A DNA stretch of 48,763 nucleotides from Chrysochromulina parva (lineage: Eukaryota > Haptophyta > Prymnesiales > Chrysochromulinaceae): positions 1 through 48,763 of the forward strand of contig PJAB01000066.1 in the NCBI GenBank assembly GCA_002887195.1. Reading direction: 5' to 3'. How positions within the stretch are numbered: the stretch's first letter is position 1; each line of letters starts with the position of its first letter. The translations under genes and the position numbers were made by a program. Shown here one piece after another: positions 46,501 to 48,763 of the stretch. A model generated the notes under the pieces. The model saw only the letters and a program-made list of their open reading frames with translations. It was not told the DNA's origin and made no database searches.

Positions 46501-48668
46501 CATTGAGGCCAACGAGATCAAGCGCAACATCGCGTGGAGGAAGAAGACATATGGCATGCGCGCCATCACGGCGATCGAGACGCACTGGGGTGCTATCCTC
46601 GCCTGCGCCCTCCAGGAGGTGGTCACAGCGAGTGGCGATCACTTGTTGGATGGGGCGGTGCGTGACGGCCTTGATGGCCCATTGAGGACCCCTTGATGAA
46701 CCCTTGATGAACCCTTGATGAACCCTTGAGGACCGTGGATTGCCTCTGAGCGCCTCTGAGCGCCTCTGAGTGCCACTGAGTGCCACTGAGTACCGCTGAG
46801 TGCCACTGAGTGCCGCTGAGTGCCGCTGAGTGCCGCCGAGTGCCTTACCAGGTGTACACCTTGAATGAGCCGAGATGACACCCTGAATGAGCCGAGATGA
46901 CACCCTGAATGAGCCAAAATATCGAGTGGCGCGTCGTGTTGTCTCACCAGGTGTACACCCTAAACGAGCCGCTCACACTGCGTGATGCGGCGAAGCATAA
47001 CCGATGGGGCATGTGGATGAGCATCACCTCGTGCTCGATGCGCACGATGCTCGATACAGGGTGCATCGGGCTCGCGCGCAACGTGCGCCGTGCGCTGCGC
47101 CGGCGACTGGCGCGTCTGCCTCCTCTCGAACAGGTGATCTCCCTGATGGCCTCCCTTATGATCTCCTTGATGACCTCCCTGGTGACCTCCCTGATGGCCT
47201 CCCTGATGACCTCCCTGAAGACGTCCTTGATGACGTTCTTGATGACGTCCCTGCCTCCTCTCAAGCAGGTCGACAGCGGGAGATCAGATTCGCTCGTGGC
47301 GACACTTACTATGCAATGGGGCGCGATGATGCTTGCCGCTACCGGCCGGCCCCTCCCAGAATCAGAAGCAGAGACAGGGCACCGATTCGATACCATCCTG
47401 ATCCACGACCTCGAGCAGAAGATCGTTCAGGTGCACGAGCAGCAGCGGGCGAAGGTGCTGACGTCTTCTCAGCAACGGATCGCAATCAAGCGCGCCGATG
47501 CCGGATTGCCGCCGACGGAGTTGGTGGCGCCACCCAAGACGGCGCGCCAGCAGCGGCTCGAGATGCACGAGCGCAAGCTGGTGCGCCACTGAGTATCCCT
47601 CTGATGTCCACTGGTTGCCCCACGCATTGCCACTGACTGCCCCAAGGATGACGACTGATGAATCGTCTGATGGCCCCTGTGATGGCCCCTGTGATGGTTG
47701 CTGATTAGCCTCTGATGACGACTGATGAACCGTTTGATGGCCTCTCTGATGGTCCCTCTGATGGTCCCCCTGACGGCCTCTGATGGCCGCTCATGGCCTC
47801 TGACGGCCCCTCTGATGGCCCCTCTGATGGCGAGTAGGGCATCTTCCACGAGGATGACATGAAGCACGAGCCGCAGACGGACGAGGAGGATGAGCTCTAC
47901 GGCGTGATGGCTCGCTCGGACCTGCACGTGCGTCGGCAGCTTGCGCAGCTGCTGAGCCCCAAACGCTGGGTTCGTCAGAGCGTTGTGTGGAGCCTCTCAG
48001 CGGTGCATAAGTCGTCGCTCGTGGCCGTCGTGCATGCAGTCGTGCGCCGCTTTGACGAATCTCTCGGAGTGTCGGCCGTCGCACTGGTGAAGGCGAAGCG
48101 GGAGGCGCATGCAGCCGTGGAGCTTGTGCGCATGCAGGCATCTCTGCCGGGCATGGCAAAGCAAGCTGAGGAGGAGGAGTTCTGGGCGGAGCAGGAGCTC
48201 ATGAGATTGCAAGAGGCGGCGGACCTCAAAGCAAAGGAGGAGGCGGAGGCGCAAGCGTCTGCGCGTCGCACGCGTATCGAGCAGCAGTCGTTGCAGTGCG
48301 AGCTGACCCGACTGATGCGACGGCTCGCAGGGCATACGGGCATGCCGGAGGCGTTCGACACGTGTCCGGAGCTGCTGAACAGTGTCGCCACATTCATTCG
48401 GCGCATGAGTGAGCTGATCTTCGTCCCGTTTTCGCGCCTGATGAAGTTCGGCAAGCCCATGCGCACCGATCTGCAGATGAGTGGCTCGGGGTGTCTTCTG
48501 GAGCTTGTCGACCCTGATGGCCTTCTCGACTGGTGCCTCGACTTCCTTGGGCTGGTCGCCGCCTTTTCGGACGCCATCTGCCGTCGGCGGGAGCGCCACC
48601 ATCCGCCCGAGCTGGCTGCGTGTATGGCGGGCGCCTCCGAGAATGAATGGCCGTTGAAAGAGCGGTCC
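41240..48668 (+). CDS. large multi-exon helical-repeat protein with GYF-like domain (3' end beyond window)
   Basis: Predicted exons are 41240-44383, 44469-45128, 45263-45631, 45719-45925, 46022-46657, 46951-47133, 47269-47580 and 47838-48668. All junctions are GT-AG, every intron is phase 0, and the joined frame is at least 2,114 codons. Each junction joins sequence of similar helical character. Near residue 415 a GYF-like domain is visible (WMYLDDFGREQGPFSTERMRAWLRRG), which in known proteins binds Pro-rich peptides. A Gly run of about 25 lies near residue 775. Elsewhere the protein is Leu/Ala-rich helices resembling HEAT/ARM scaffolds (…VAVRATMLAHFVRLIGVWIAELK…, …DDRVARAATHALQRLIVLHL…). A charged coiled coil (EEEEFWAEQELMRLQEAADL) is in the last exon. 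I cannot name the family. The final exon probably splices at 48669, because the frame stops soon after in a minisatellite. Confidence 0.72.
43530..43620 (+). repeat. GGC repeat encoding poly-Gly
   Basis: A GGC/AGC run encodes a Gly/Ser stretch in the helical-repeat protein. On the minus strand it reads GCC and gives spurious Ala-rich frames. The coding strand is G-rich and might form G-quadruplexes, but this was not tested. Confidence 0.8.
44384..44468 (+). other. phase-0 intron bounded by an 11-bp direct repeat
   Basis: This is an 85-nt GT-AG intron. CAGGTCATCAT occurs at 44381-44391, across the donor, and again at 44466-44476, across the acceptor. Inside, ACCTCTTGAGCGC is also duplicated. 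Without splicing the frame stops at TGA 44414-44416. Confidence 0.8.
45129..45262 (+). repeat. intron made of twelve TGATGACTGC units
   Basis: Twelve perfect 10-bp units run from 45138 to 45257 and fill most of a 134-nt phase-0 GT-AG intron. AGGTGCTCC is repeated at both junctions (45127-45135 and 45261-45269). Because the unit is 10 bp and contains TGA, stops fall in all three frames, so retained transcripts cannot be translated through. Confidence 0.9.
45632..45718 (+). other. phase-0 intron with degenerate duplication of the downstream exon start
   Basis: This is an 87-nt GT-AG intron. Its first codons (GTGAGGCTCCTCGGC, VRLLG) resemble the first codons of the next exon (GTTCGACTCATTGGC, VRLIG), identical at 10 of 15 bases. 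Splicing joins AHF to VRLIGVWIAELK. Confidence 0.75.
45926..46021 (+). repeat. intron containing six TCTGATGGCC-type units
   Basis: This is a 96-nt phase-0 intron (GTACGT…TCAG). From 45951 to 46010 six degenerate 10-bp units of TCTGATGGCC occur. A clear end duplication was not found; a TACGTC match between the donor and the start of the next exon may be chance. Confidence 0.75.
46658..46950 (+). repeat. compound intron with three minisatellites and a nested exon-start copy
   Basis: This 293-nt phase-0 intron contains CCCTTGATGAA units (about 46690-46728), ten NGCCNCTGAG units (46741-46840) and a 22-bp repeat (about 46862-46915). ACCAGGTGTACACC at 46847-46860 copies the acceptor and exon start at 46946-46959. 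Both copies encode VYTLNEP with only synonymous differences. Use of the first acceptor would lead to a stop within a few codons. Confidence 0.75.
47134..47268 (+). repeat. in-frame intron or exon of 12-bp units bounded by a 20-bp repeat
   Basis: This 135-nt stretch of about nine TCCCTGATGACC-type units has GT and AG ends and is phase 0. It has no stop in the coding frame and would encode SLMT repeats. A 20-bp sequence is repeated at 47116-47135 and 47251-47270 with two mismatches. Splicing or retention are both compatible with the frame. Confidence 0.7.
47581..47837 (+). repeat. intron rich in CTCTGATGGCCC-type units
   Basis: This is a 257-nt phase-0 GT-AG intron (CTG|GTGCGC, GAGTAG|GGC). 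It is built from degenerate CTGATGGCC units (about 47670-47830) and stops in frame at 47590. No clear end duplication was seen. Confidence 0.7.
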
Positions 48669-48763
48669 GTGATTGCCTCCTGATGGCCTCGGTCGGTGAT
48701 GGCCTCTGATAATACCGGGGCCCTCTGAGCCAGCCCCCTCCACCCCTCCCCTCCCCCCACCCC
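48669..48763 (+). repeat. start of a further intron with TGATGGCCTC units, then pyrimidine tract
   Basis: The codon at 48669 is GTG in phase 0, as at the other donors, and TGATGGCCTC units follow (48682, 48698). The window ends in a CCCCTCCACCCC-type polypyrimidine run that could lead to an acceptor just outside. The stop at 48681-48683 would otherwise end the protein. Confidence 0.5.

Noticed and set aside
41240..48668. Assignment of the helical-repeat protein to UNC80 (a NALCN channel partner) or Furry
   Set aside because: The nearby channel and helical character made this tempting, but I could not identify a diagnostic motif; it needs a profile search of the spliced protein.

Overview
This window looks like nuclear DNA from a GC-rich, intron-poor microalga, most likely a haptophyte. 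Three things point there: (1) a giant secreted or cell-surface protein built from GCTDxxAxNYNPxATxDDGSC-type repeats, PPPSPP tracts and a CSNTC...DDGGPGAEY...GTDCSDCGPR cysteine module, a combination I associate with haptophyte proteomes; (2) a four-domain Cav-type channel and an algal-type arsenosugar enzyme; (3) GT-AG introns and a eukaryotic-type SECIS-like hairpin. Lineage is inference; another alga with a GC-rich genome is possible.

Layout: 125-3061 (-) unknown Ala-rich protein; 3278-4465 (-) choline/ethanolamine-kinase-like enzyme; 4831-12423 (-) 2,530-aa repeat surface protein with signal peptide and one TM helix; 12718-15363 (+) membrane protein with a Pro-rich linker and Cys-rich end; 15632-16270 (+) F-box-like protein; 17028-18908 (-) polyQ coiled-coil protein with a C-terminal TM helix; 19586-21427 (-) pol-beta-type nucleotidyltransferase; 21721-26832 (+) fibronectin-III plus multi-EF-hand protein; 27109-29613 (-) coiled-coil protein; 29853-31276 (+) two-exon radical SAM ArsS-like enzyme that probably reads UGA as selenocysteine; 31936-37986 (+) four-domain voltage-gated cation channel; 38364-41057 (-) fusion of a ubiquitin-like domain with an AlkB-like dioxygenase; 41240 to beyond the window end (+) a multi-exon helical-repeat protein with a GYF-like domain. 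The genes are independent transcription units on both strands; I see no operon or functional cluster.

Three observations stand out. First, the ArsS-like protein ends ...GCTAGRGSS-UGA, where its relatives carry Cys or Sec, and about 100 nt downstream there is a hairpin that folds by hand into a type II SECIS with the UGA/GA quartet and apical AA in the right places. Second, the last gene has eight introns, all phase 0, mostly filled with 10-12 bp minisatellites. Several are bounded by direct copies of the exon junction that include CAGGT, a footprint of intron birth by local duplication or introner-like insertion. Third, the channel carries a hydroxyproline-like PPPSPP insertion in its domain III pore turret, a block of about 10-residue AGF repeats at its N-terminus, and a non-canonical selectivity ring.

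No tRNA, rRNA, CRISPR array or transposase was recognised. Start codons were placed at the first plausible ATG, because several long open frames open upstream on GTG or TTG, which are unlikely starts in a nuclear gene.
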